Of a DNA stretch of 61,960 bases, positions 32,653 through 40,382 are shown one piece after another. A model generated the notes under the pieces. That model did not search any database. It had not been told where the DNA came from and worked only from the letters and a program-made list of their open reading frames with translations. The position numbers were made by a program, and so were the translations under genes. The DNA comes from JBBCJM01 sp037190175 (GTDB lineage: Bacteria; Pseudomonadota; Alphaproteobacteria; Rhodobacterales; Rhodobacteraceae), in assembly GCA_037190175.1 (NCBI GenBank), contig JBBCJM010000134.1, positions 1 through 61,960 on the forward strand, given 5' to 3'. The first letter of the stretch is position 1; the number at the start of each line of letters is the position of its first letter.

Positions 32653-34094
32653 CAGCCCCTCCCTTGCCCGACGTGCCGTCCGGCGGCTGCGGGCCGCGGC
32701 AGGGCGGCATGGGCGGCGGCGATTGGGTCCAGACGGTTGCGTATGGTCTGCGGCGCGGGGCAGGCGCGGCCTTTCCCCATGTCGACATGCAAGAGCATCT
32801 GTTCCAGCGTCGCCACCGGCTGGTCGCCTCTCAGGATGCGGATGAAGAGGTGCAGCCGCTTCCCGTCCGCCGCCAGCACCTGCACCGTGCCGGTCAGCGC
32901 ATCGCCCAGCTTCGCCTCGCCCAGGTGCATGATATGCGTCTCGGCGGAGTAGTAGGAAAACCCGGTGCCGACATAGGCCATATCCGCGCCGATATGGCGC
33001 AGGAAGGCGTCGGAGGTCTCGGAGGCCGCGAAGAGATAGCGGCTTTCGGTCATGTGGCCGTTGTAGTCGATCCAGCCGGGCAGCACGGTCAGCCGCACCA
33101 TCTCCATCGGGCCGTCCGGCGGGGGCAGGGCGGCCCGGCGGGCGGCGTCCCAGGCGTTCAGCACCTTCCCCGCGCCCCAGTCGCGCTCCTTCAGCGCGCG
33201 CAGGAAGCCGATGAGGTTCCGGTCGCGGATCCGCTCCAGCTCGCGGATGCCGTACATCCCCGACTGCGCGTCGGACTGGCCGGCGATCAGCTCCACCAGT
33301 TCGTTGTTGAACTCGGGCACGTCCATGAGCCTGGTCCAGGGCCAGGTCAGGCAGGGGCCGAACTGGGCCAGGAAGTGTCGCATCCCCGCCTCGCCCCCGG
33401 CGATGCGATAGGTCTCGAACAGGCCCATCTGGCCCCAGCGCAGGCCGAAGCCCATGCGGATCGCCTCGTCGATCTCCTCGGTGGTGGCGATGCCGTCCTT
33501 GACCAGCCACAAAGCCTCGCGCCAGACGGCCTCCAGGAAGCGGTCGGCGATATGGGCGTCGATCTCCTTGCGGACGTGCAGGGGGAACATGCCGATCTCG
33601 CGCAGGATGTCCTTCGCGCGGTCGATCACGGCAGGGTCGGAGGCGGGCGAGGGCACCACCTCGACCAGCGGCAGCAGGTAGACCGGGTTGAAGGGATGGG
33701 CCACGAAGATCCCGCCCGGATTGGCCGCCCCTTGTTGCAATTCGGAAGGCTTGAAGCCGGAAGTGGAGCTTCCGATTGGCACCGCCGGCACCGTTTGTTG
33801 GATTTGCGCAAGCACCCGGTGCTTCAGGTCCAGCCGTTCGGAGACGGATTCCTGCACGTAGTCGGCGCCCCGCACCGCCTCGGCCAGCGTCCCGGCCATC
33901 ACCAGCCGCCCCTCCGCCGGCATCGGCCCGTCCGACAGCGCGGGCAGGGCGGCCCGCGCATTCCCCAGCACCTCGGCGATCTTGCGCTCCGCCTGCGGGT
34001 CAGGGTCGAACACCGCCACGTCCCAGCCGTTCAGCAGGAAGCGCGCCGCCCAGCCGCCGCCGATGACCCCGCCGCCGATGATCGCTGCCTTCAT
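32652..34094 (-). CDS. lcdH: Carnitine 3-dehydrogenase fused to a hotdog thioesterase
   Basis: 480 residues in two domains. Residues 1-325 are a 3-hydroxyacyl-CoA-dehydrogenase-like fold with the NAD loop IIGGGVIGGGWAARFLLNG, SSTSGFKPSEL and AHPFNPVYLLPLVEVVP, matching L-carnitine dehydrogenase (carnitine to 3-dehydrocarnitine). Residues about 335-480 are a 4HBT hotdog domain with the motif DYNGHM at 343-348, as in betainyl-CoA thioesterase. The fusion lets one polypeptide do the first oxidation and the last thioester hydrolysis around the BKACE step. It starts three bases after the lipocalin stop. Confidence 0.9.
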   Translation of the reverse strand: MKAAIIGGGVIGGGWAARFLLNGWDVAVFDPDPQAERKIAEVLGNARAALPALSDGPMPAEGRLVMAGTLAEAVRGADYVQESVSERLDLKHRVLAQIQQTVPAVPIGSSTSGFKPSELQQGAANPGGIFVAHPFNPVYLLPLVEVVPSPASDPAVIDRAKDILREIGMFPLHVRKEIDAHIADRFLEAVWREALWLVKDGIATTEEIDEAIRMGFGLRWGQMGLFETYRIAGGEAGMRHFLAQFGPCLTWPWTRLMDVPEFNNELVELIAGQSDAQSGMYGIRELERIRDRNLIGFLRALKERDWGAGKVLNAWDAARRAALPPPDGPMEMVRLTVLPGWIDYNGHMTESRYLFAASETSDAFLRHIGADMAYVGTGFSYYSAETHIMHLGEAKLGDALTGTVQVLAADGKRLHLFIRILRGDQPVATLEQMLLHVDMGKGRACPAPQTIRNRLDPIAAAHAALPRPAAAGRHVGQGRG

Positions 34095-34096
34095 GA

Positions 34097-34609
34097 TTAC
34101 CTCTGGTATGTCCGTTCCAGCGCCGCGGGGTCATAGCCGTTGCGGCGGAAGATGGCCCGCGCGGCGTCGTAGACCCCCGGGTCGCGCACCCGCCGGTCGC
34201 GCGACAGCACCCAGCCCGCGGTGCGCGACGAGGTGCCCAGCACCACCACCCGCCCCCCGCGCAGGGTGCCCAGCACGATCAGGTCGCCGGCCAGCGGCGC
34301 GCCCTCCAGCCTGACCGAAAGCTGCCCCGGCCCCACCGGCGTGGCCACCCCGGCGATCTGGCTGACCGCCCCGCCGCGCCGGCAGCGGTTCAGCACCGAG
34401 AGGCTGCCGTCCTGCCGCAGCCCGTAGGTGGCGGTGGTATGGGTGCAGCCGGCCTGGAACGGCACCGGGAAGGCGGCGATCTCGTGCCAGGTGCCGGCCA
34501 GTCGCGCGGGGGCGAGCGCCACGGGGTGCAGCGGCTCGGCCAGGTAGCGGGCCGAGGGGACATGCGGGGTGCAGGCGGCGAGCAGCAGAAGCAGGGCCAG
34601 GCGTTTCAT
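34097..34609 (-). CDS. Lipocalin-family lipoprotein (Blc-like)
   Basis: A 170-residue lipoprotein. The lipobox LLAAC places the acylated Cys at residue 13. The lipocalin signature LAGTWHEIAAFPVPFQAGC follows at about residue 38, then CTHTTATYGLR, a second strand Cys (LNRCRRGG) and a C-terminal YDPAALERTYQR helix, as in bacterial Blc. It is expected at the inner face of the outer membrane, binding lipids or other amphiphiles. Its place between BKACE and carnitine dehydrogenase, two bases from the latter, suggests a role with the substrate or its acyl precursors. Confidence 0.87.
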   Translation of the reverse strand: MKRLALLLLLAACTPHVPSARYLAEPLHPVALAPARLAGTWHEIAAFPVPFQAGCTHTTATYGLRQDGSLSVLNRCRRGGAVSQIAGVATPVGPGQLSVRLEGAPLAGDLIVLGTLRGGRVVVLGTSSRTAGWVLSRDRRVRDPGVYDAARAIFRRNGYDPAALERTYQR

Positions 34610-34685
34610 CGGGGGTCCTTCGCGTTGCGGTCCACCGCGACGATAGCCCGATTTCCGCGGCCGGCAGGCAGATTCTGCACCGGGC

Positions 34686-35594
34686 TCACCGCGGCCCCCG
34701 CTTTTCCAGCCCCAGCCGCGCCCGCACCTCGGCCGGGCCGATCACCCGGGCGCCGAGGCCCACGATGATGCCGGCCGCGCGCTCCACCAGCTGCGCGTTG
34801 GTGGCGAGCACCCCCTTGTCGAGCCAGAGGTTGTCCTCCAGCCCCACCCGCACGTTGCCGCCCGCCAGCACCGCGGCGGCGACATAGGCCATCTGGTGCC
34901 GGCCCAGCCCGAAGGCCGACCAGTGCCAGCCCGCCGGCACGTTGTTGACCATGGCGAGGAAGGTGTTCAGGTCGTCCGGCGCGCCCCAGGGCACCCCCAT
35001 GCAGAGCTGCACCAGCACCGGCGCGGGGATCGCCCCCTCGGCCACCAGTTCCTTCGCGAACCACAGATGCCCGGTGTCGAAGGCCTCGATCTCGATCCGC
35101 GTGCCGCTGGCCACCATCCGCCGCGCCATGTCGCGCAGCATCCCGGGGGTGTTGACCATCACGTAATCGGCCTCGGCGAAGTTCATCGTGCCGCAGTCGA
35201 GCGTGCAGATCTCGGGCCGGCAGTCGACCACATGGGCCACCCGTTCCTCCGCCCCCGCCATGTCCGACCGCTGCGACATCCGGCCCATCGCCTCGGTGCC
35301 GTCGAACAGCAGGTCGCCCCCCATCCCGGCGGTCAGGTTCAGCACCACGTCGGTGCCCGAATCGCGGATGCGCTCGGTCACCTCGCGGTAGAGCGCGGGG
35401 TCGCGGGCGGGCCGGCCGGTCTCGGGGTCGCGGACGTGGCAATGCACCACCGCCGCCCCGGCCTTCGCGGCATCGATGGCCGAGGCCGCGATCTGGGCGG
35501 GCGAGCGGGGGACATGGGGCGAACGGTCCTGCGTGCTGCCCGAGCCGGTGACGGCGCAGGTGATGAAGACCTCGCGATTCATGGTCAGCGGCAT
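34686..35594 (-). CDS. BKACE family 3-keto acid cleavage enzyme (dehydrocarnitine cleavage)
   Basis: DUF849/BKACE enzyme, 302 residues. These zinc enzymes use acetyl-CoA to cleave beta-keto acids. The metal-binding AAVVHCHVRD (H51, H53), LNLTAGMGGD, TLDCGTMNF, VQLCMGVPWGAP and VRVGLEDNLWLDKG motifs are clear. Because it is co-transcribed with carnitine dehydrogenase, the expected reaction is 3-dehydrocarnitine plus acetyl-CoA giving betainyl-CoA plus acetoacetate (the CdhC-type reaction). ATG 35594 is preferred over ATG 35582 because a GGGAGGG site lies just upstream. It is the first gene of the operon. Confidence 0.9.
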   Translation of the reverse strand: MPLTMNREVFITCAVTGSGSTQDRSPHVPRSPAQIAASAIDAAKAGAAVVHCHVRDPETGRPARDPALYREVTERIRDSGTDVVLNLTAGMGGDLLFDGTEAMGRMSQRSDMAGAEERVAHVVDCRPEICTLDCGTMNFAEADYVMVNTPGMLRDMARRMVASGTRIEIEAFDTGHLWFAKELVAEGAIPAPVLVQLCMGVPWGAPDDLNTFLAMVNNVPAGWHWSAFGLGRHQMAYVAAAVLAGGNVRVGLEDNLWLDKGVLATNAQLVERAAGIIVGLGARVIGPAEVRARLGLEKRGPR

Positions 35595-35737
35595 GGGGCC
35601 CTCCCTTTGGGCGCGAGCCTAGGCCGGGTTGCGGGCGCGCGCCGTGCGGATTACGAAGCCTGGATGACGGAAAACGCCATCCTTGGTTGGCCTTCGGCCA
35701 TGGGAATATCGGCGCCATAGGCCTCTATACTGAGCAT

Positions 35738-35875
35738 GGAGAAGCCGACAGTTTGATTCACATTGCCCCCTTCTGCTTCTCCTTCGAGCCATAAATATCC
35801 CGCGGGGTTGCCAGTGGTTTACGCCATTGGTTCGAGTGAACCACTGGCTGGGGGGGCGCGAAGCCCCCCGGCGCT
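35738..35875. repeat. Dispersed GC-rich hairpin repeat, copy D
   Basis: It begins with the stem GGAGAAGC (35738-35745) against GCTTCTCC (35775-35782), continues into GAGCCATAAATATCCCG, and then contains a 47-base block (35808-35854) identical, in inverted orientation, to 3011-3057 of copy A. That block holds the CCAGTGGTT/AACCACTGG stem-loop. It ends with a GC hairpin (GGGGGGC-GCGAA-GCCCCCC). It lies between the peptidase gene and the carnitine operon promoter region. Confidence 0.85.
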
Positions 35876-35883
35876 CTCCCCTC

Positions 35884-37902
35884 TCAGGCCGCGTCCGAAA
35901 GCCCGCGCCCCTTCAGCAGCGCCTCCACCCCCGGCATCCTGCCGCGGAAGCGGGTGTAGAGCACCTCGGCCTCCTCCGACCCGCCGGCCGAGAGGATGTG
36001 GCGTTCCAGCCGCGCCGCGGTCTCGGGGTCGAAGGGATCGCCCGCCTCCTCGAAGGCGGCGAAGGCGTCGGCGTCCATCACTTCCGACCACATGTAGCTG
36101 TAATAGCCCGCGGAATAGCCGTCGCCCGAGAAGACATGCGCGAAATGCGGCGTGGCGTGGCGCATCCGGATGGCGTGCGGCATCCCCAGCGCCTCCAGCA
36201 CCTCGGCCTGCTTCGCCATGGGATCGGCCGGCGCCGCGCCCTCGTGGAAGGCCAGGTCCACCAGCGCCGAGGCCAGGAACTCCACCGTGGCGAAACCCTG
36301 GTCGTAGGTGCGCGCGGCCAGCAGGCGCTCGCGCAGCGCCTCGGGCATCGGTGCGCCGGTCTGCCAGTGGCGGGCGTGGGCGGTCAGCACCTCGGGCACC
36401 TCCAGCCAGTGCTCGTAAAGCTGGCTGGGCAGTTCCACGAAGTCGCGCGCCACGCTGGTGCCGGCCACGAAGCCATGGGTCACGTCGCTCAGCATCTGGT
36501 GCAGGGCATGGCCGAACTCGTGGAAGAGCGTGCGTGCGTCGTCCCAGGACAGCAGGCAGGGCTCGCCCTTCGCGAAGTTGCAGACGTTGACCACCACCGG
36601 GCGCTGCGGGGTGCCGAGCTTGCGCTGCCCGCGGAAGGCCGAGCACCAGGCGCCGGAGCGTTTCGAGGGCCGGGCGAAATAGTCGCCCAGGAAGACCGCG
36701 AGGTGCCTGCCCCCGCGCGTCACCTCCCAGGCCCGCACGTCGGGGTGGTAGAGGGGCACGTCCAGGGGGCGGAACTCCAGCCCGAACAGCCGGGCGGCGC
36801 AGTCGAACATCGCGCCCAGCATGGCCTCCAGCGAGAGATAGGGCTTCACCTGCGCCTCGTCGAAATCGTGCAGCGCCTTCCGCCGCTTCTCGGAATAGTA
36901 GCGCCAGTCCCAGGGCTCCAGCGGGCCGTTCACCCCCTCGGCCGCCATCATCGCCTGAAGCGCCGCGCCGTCCTCCAGCGCCCGGGCGCGGGCAGGCGCC
37001 CAGACCCGCATCAGCAGGTCGCGCACCGCCGCGGGCGTCTTGGCCATCTCCGGCTCCAGCTTGAAGGCGGCGAAGGACGGGTAGCCCAGCAGCCGCGCCC
37101 GCTCCTCGCGCAGCCGCAGCATCTCGGCGGCGATGGCGCGGTTGTCCTGGGCATTGCCGTTGGCCCCCCGCGCCACCCAGGCCTCATAGGCCTTCTGGCG
37201 CAGGTCGCGGCGGGGCGAGAATTGCAGGAAGGGCGCGATCAGCGAGCGGTTGAGGGTGACCACCGGCCCCGGGAGCCCGCGCTCGGCCCCTGCGCCCCGC
37301 GCGGCCTCCACCACGAAATCCGGCAGCCCCTCCAGATCGGCCTCGGAGAGCGGCATCGCCCAGTCGCGTTCCTCGGCCAGCACGTTCTGGCCGAATTTCG
37401 TGCCCAGCGTGGCCAGCCGCGCCTTGATCGCGGTCATCCGCTCGGCCGCCTCGCCTTCCAGCAGCGGGCCGGCGCGCACGACCATCCGGCGGTAGAGCGT
37501 CAGCACCCGTAGCTGCTCGGGGTCGAGCCCCAGCCCCTCGCGCCCCTGCCACAGGTTTTCGATCCGGGCGAAGAGCGGCTTGTTGTTGGTGACCTCGGAG
37601 TGGAAGGCCGAGAGCTTCGGCGCCATCTCGCGCATCAGCTCTTCCCGCGCCGGCGTCGCGTCCGCCCCGGCGAGGTTGTAGAACACCCCCGACACCCGGT
37701 CGAGCGCCTCCTCCGCCAGTTCCAGTGCGGCGACGGTATTGGCGAAGTCCGGGGGCGCGGGGTTGCCGGCGATGGCGGCGATGTGCGCGCGCGCCTCGGC
37801 CAGCGCGGCGTCGAAGGCGGGGCCGAAATCCTCGTCCCGCAGCCGGTCGAAGGGCGGCAGGTCGAAGGGCGTGCCCCAGGGGGCGAGGAGGGGGTTGGTC
37901 AT
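35884..37902 (-). CDS. M3 family oligopeptidase (PrlC/Dcp-like)
   Basis: Zinc metallopeptidase of 672 residues, the usual size for oligopeptidase A or dipeptidyl carboxypeptidase. The zinc motif HEFGHALHQ (HExxH variant HEFGH) is in LFHEFGHALHQMLSD near residue 460, and the third-ligand Glu in the DFVELPSQLYEHW segment follows about 25 residues later. FSGDGYSAGYYSYMWSEVMDADAF is the family C-terminal signature. There is no signal peptide, so it acts in the cytoplasm on short peptides. ATG 37902 gives the family N-terminus (NPLLAPWGTPFDLPPF). Confidence 0.93.
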   Translation of the reverse strand: MTNPLLAPWGTPFDLPPFDRLRDEDFGPAFDAALAEARAHIAAIAGNPAPPDFANTVAALELAEEALDRVSGVFYNLAGADATPAREELMREMAPKLSAFHSEVTNNKPLFARIENLWQGREGLGLDPEQLRVLTLYRRMVVRAGPLLEGEAAERMTAIKARLATLGTKFGQNVLAEERDWAMPLSEADLEGLPDFVVEAARGAGAERGLPGPVVTLNRSLIAPFLQFSPRRDLRQKAYEAWVARGANGNAQDNRAIAAEMLRLREERARLLGYPSFAAFKLEPEMAKTPAAVRDLLMRVWAPARARALEDGAALQAMMAAEGVNGPLEPWDWRYYSEKRRKALHDFDEAQVKPYLSLEAMLGAMFDCAARLFGLEFRPLDVPLYHPDVRAWEVTRGGRHLAVFLGDYFARPSKRSGAWCSAFRGQRKLGTPQRPVVVNVCNFAKGEPCLLSWDDARTLFHEFGHALHQMLSDVTHGFVAGTSVARDFVELPSQLYEHWLEVPEVLTAHARHWQTGAPMPEALRERLLAARTYDQGFATVEFLASALVDLAFHEGAAPADPMAKQAEVLEALGMPHAIRMRHATPHFAHVFSGDGYSAGYYSYMWSEVMDADAFAAFEEAGDPFDPETAARLERHILSAGGSEEAEVLYTRFRGRMPGVEALLKGRGLSDAA

Positions 37903-38138
37903 GCGGTGTCTCCAGCGGTCGGGCGGAAGGTAGGGGCTGGCGCGGCAAGGGTCCATCCCCGCCCGGGCGAATCGGCCCCGGCCCGATTGTGGCGCGCGCG
38001 GGGTTCCGCCCGCCCCCGCGCCGCAAAGGCGCCGCAATGCCCGGGGGGCCACCGGCAAAATTGCCCGAAAGCGTCGCAATGCTGCCCGACCGCGATGGCC
38101 TACTGATGCCGAGGAAACAATCAGCCCCGAGGCGGCCC

Positions 38139-38576
38139 ATGCATCTCTTCCGTCCGATCGACACCGAAGGCGTGGCCCTGGTGGGATGGGGGGTGCGGGT
38201 GCTTTTGCTCTCGCCCGAGGGCGGCGAGGGGCGGACCGCCGAGCGGATCTCCGGCCTGGGCGGGCTGATCGAGCCCGAGACCGACCTCTACCAGGCGGTG
38301 GAGACGGTGGCGGGCGATGCCACCGGCTATGGGCTCTTCGTGATGGAATGCGACCCCTACGGGGGGCTGGAGGCCGGGCGCCGCGCCGTGGCGATGCTGG
38401 GCCGGGCCAACGAGGTAACGCGGGTCATCCTGGTCTCGGCCGAGGTGGGGGTGCAGCAGTTCCCCGAACTGCCGGGCCAGCCGATCCTGCTGCGCGCGCC
38501 GCTCTCGGCGGTCAGCCTGCGGGTGGGCTTCGAACACGCCCTGCGCGACCGGCTGGTCTATCCGGCGGCGGCGTGA
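38139..38576 (+). CDS. Hypothetical protein, receiver-like fold without phosphorylation pocket
   Basis: 145 residues from ATG 38139 (MHLFRPIDTEG); ATG 38106 would add 11. The strand/helix rhythm resembles a response-regulator receiver: VRVLLLS (beta1), YGLFVMECDPYGG (beta3 with a single Asp), VTRVILVSAEV (beta4) and QPILLRAPLS (beta5). But the acidic pair after beta1 is absent and the beta5 Lys is Arg, so it is unlikely to be phosphorylated conventionally. No output domain follows. This fold reading is mine, by eye. It is divergent from the peptidase and convergent with the cold-shock gene. Confidence 0.78.
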   Translation: MHLFRPIDTEGVALVGWGVRVLLLSPEGGEGRTAERISGLGGLIEPETDLYQAVETVAGDATGYGLFVMECDPYGGLEAGRRAVAMLGRANEVTRVILVSAEVGVQQFPELPGQPILLRAPLSAVSLRVGFEHALRDRLVYPAAA

Positions 38577-38617
38577 AAGGCGGACGGCCCGGGGGGCCAT
38601 CCGCCGCAGCGGTGGGA

Positions 38618-38827
38618 TCAGCCGTCCAGCGTCAGGTTGATCGCCGATTCGCGGCCGTCGCGGCCGGCCGAGATGTCGAAGGTCACGGCCTGGCCGTCCT
38701 TCAGCCCGCGGATCCCCGCGCGCTCCAGCGCGGTGATGTGCACGAACACGTCCTTCTTGCCGCCCTCGGGGGCGATGAAGCCGTAGCCCTTGGTTTCGTT
38801 GAACCACTTCACGGTGCCCTTGGCCAT
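38618..38827 (-). CDS. Cold-shock protein
   Basis: A 69-residue single OB-fold RNA chaperone. The RNP1 motif KGYGFIAP and RNP2 motif VFVHI are intact, preceded by GTVKWFNETKGYGF. It binds single-stranded RNA and DNA in the cytoplasm. ATG 38827 follows AGGAG by six bases. A predicted promoter at 38940-38968 gives a 5' leader of about 105 bases, which fits cold-shock genes regulated through their mRNA leader. It is monocistronic. Confidence 0.95.
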   Translation of the reverse strand: MAKGTVKWFNETKGYGFIAPEGGKKDVFVHITALERAGIRGLKDGQAVTFDISAGRDGRESAINLTLDG

Positions 38828-38939
38828 CCGTCACTCCTGTATTCGCCGCCCGCGTGATTGCGGCGGCACGGCACGTCACGATCGAGGGCTGTGGCGGCCG
38901 GGTGACGGCAGACAGGTCGAAGCAGTACGTCGCCCGCGC

Positions 38940-38968
38940 GATATGAACGGATCGCGCGCGAAACGCAA
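38940..38968 (-). promoter_or_regulatory. Putative cold-shock gene promoter
   Basis: Minus-strand -35 TTGCGT (38968-38963) and -10 CATATC (38945-38940) have a 17-base spacer. The transcript would start about 105 bases upstream of the cold-shock ATG. Motif match only. Confidence 0.42.
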
Positions 38969-39086
38969 GGAAAAAAGGGAAATCGGCGCCGCGGGGCGGC
39001 GGTTTTCGGCCATGGCCCGGCCGGCGGGGCGGCCGGTGACAGGCCGGCCCCGCCGTGACAGGATGGCCGGCAAGGAGGACCCAGCC

Positions 39087-39416
39087 ATGCAGATCACGCC
39101 CGGCTTCCGCGGCCAGACCGTCATCACCACCTTCGAGACCACGCCCGGCCAGTGTTCCGACCTGATGGAGGCGCTGCAGGCGGCCTATGACGAGGTGATC
39201 CGCCACCAGCCCGGCTTCGTCTCGGCCGCGCTGCACATGAACGACGCCCAGACCCGGATCGCCAATTATTCGCGGTGGCAGCGGCGCGAGGACTTCATGG
39301 CCATGCTGCGCACGCCCGAGATGCGCGAGAGGAACCGCCGCTTCAGCGCGCTCTGCTCGCGGTTCGAGCCGGTGATGTACGAGGTGACGGGGGTGGTCGA
39401 CGGGCTGCCCGCGTGA
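39087..39416 (+). CDS. ABM (antibiotic biosynthesis monooxygenase) domain protein
   Basis: A 109-residue ferredoxin-like alpha/beta protein. TVITTFETTPGQCSDLMEALQ, PGFVSAALHMNDAQTRIANYSRW and the C-terminal RFEPVMYEVTGV strand match the ABM dimeric barrel. Members range from cofactor-free monooxygenases to haem degraders; nothing here decides which. ATG 39087 has a perfect AAGGAGG site. No pathway neighbour is evident. Confidence 0.88.
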   Translation: MQITPGFRGQTVITTFETTPGQCSDLMEALQAAYDEVIRHQPGFVSAALHMNDAQTRIANYSRWQRREDFMAMLRTPEMRERNRRFSALCSRFEPVMYEVTGVVDGLPA

Positions 39417-39447
39417 AGATGCCGCCGCAAGCCATTGGCCGTTCTGG

Positions 39448-40236
39448 TTAAACCCGCGCGATCAGCTCCCGGGCCGCGTCGGGGTTGGCCACCTTGTGGC
39501 CACCGATCACGAACAGGAACACCTCGCGCGGCTCCGGCTTCGGGCCGGGGGCCACGGGCGTGAGGCCCGGCGGCGGCTCCCCCGCCGCGATGGCGCGGGC
39601 GCGGGCGGCCCAGAGGTCGAGCGCCTCGGGGGAATAGCCCGCGGGCTCGGCCTCGGCGGTGCCCATGATCCGCAGATAGGCGAAGGGCGCGGTGGCGTCG
39701 GCGATCGCCGGATGCGCGCTGTCGCCGGCCAGCACGATGCCGATCCCCCGCTCGCGCGCCATCTGTATGAACTCCGCGCAGGCGAAACTGTCGTGCCGCA
39801 CCTCCACCGCGTGGCGCAGCCTGCGCCCGCCTGTCTCGGCGGGCAGCAGGTCGAGGAAGGCCGCGAAATCGGCGGGGTCGAACCGCTTGTGCTCCATGAA
39901 CTGCCAGTTGATCGGCCCCAGCTTGTCGCCCAGCTCCAAGACGCCCGAGGCCAGGAACCGCTGCACCGATTCTCCCGCCGTGGCCAGCTCCCGCCGGTTG
40001 GTGGTGAAGCGCGGCCCCTTCAGCGCGAAGACGAAGCCCTCCGGCGACTCCTCGCGCCATTTCACGAAGCTCTCGGGCTTCTGCGAGCCGTAGTAGGTGC
40101 CGTTGATCTCGATGGCGGTCATGGCGCGGCTGGCGAATTCCAGCTCGCGCCGCTGCGGCAGCCCGGCGGGGTAGAAACGGCCGCGCCAGGGCTCGAAGGT
40201 CCAGCCGCCGACGCCGATGCGGATGGGCTGTGGCAT
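39448..40236 (-). CDS. DUF72 family protein
   Basis: 262-residue TIM-barrel-like protein. IRIGVGGWTFEPWRGRFYP, EINGTYYGSQKPESFVKWREE, FALKGPRFTTN, HAVEVRHDSF and PFAYLRIMG are characteristic of DUF72 (YecE), whose activity is unsettled. It has no signal peptide. ATG 40236 starts the conserved core. It converges with the ABM gene, with a 31-base gap. Confidence 0.92.
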   Translation of the reverse strand: MPQPIRIGVGGWTFEPWRGRFYPAGLPQRRELEFASRAMTAIEINGTYYGSQKPESFVKWREESPEGFVFALKGPRFTTNRRELATAGESVQRFLASGVLELGDKLGPINWQFMEHKRFDPADFAAFLDLLPAETGGRRLRHAVEVRHDSFACAEFIQMARERGIGIVLAGDSAHPAIADATAPFAYLRIMGTAEAEPAGYSPEALDLWAARARAIAAGEPPPGLTPVAPGPKPEPREVFLFVIGGHKVANPDAARELIARV

Positions 40237-40320
40237 GGGTGCCTCCCTTTTGCGGGGAGCTTAGCGGGCGGCGGGCGGGGGCGCAAATGATGATTCACGG
40301 TTTGTTCAGGATGTGGGGGT

Positions 40321-40344
40321 GGTGGGCAGATTGCCCACCCTACG
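40321..40344 (-). repeat. REP palindrome 1, upstream of the transposase
   Basis: GGTGGGC-AGATT-GCCCACC followed by CTAC. Read on the minus strand it is GTAG plus a seven-base stem with a five-base loop, the REP layout recognised by RAYT enzymes. It is 24 of 24 identical, inverted, to REP2 at 40903-40926. Confidence 0.88.
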
Positions 40345-40382
40345 TAACCGGACGTTAACCGGCTGGCCCGCAGCATGGGCGC

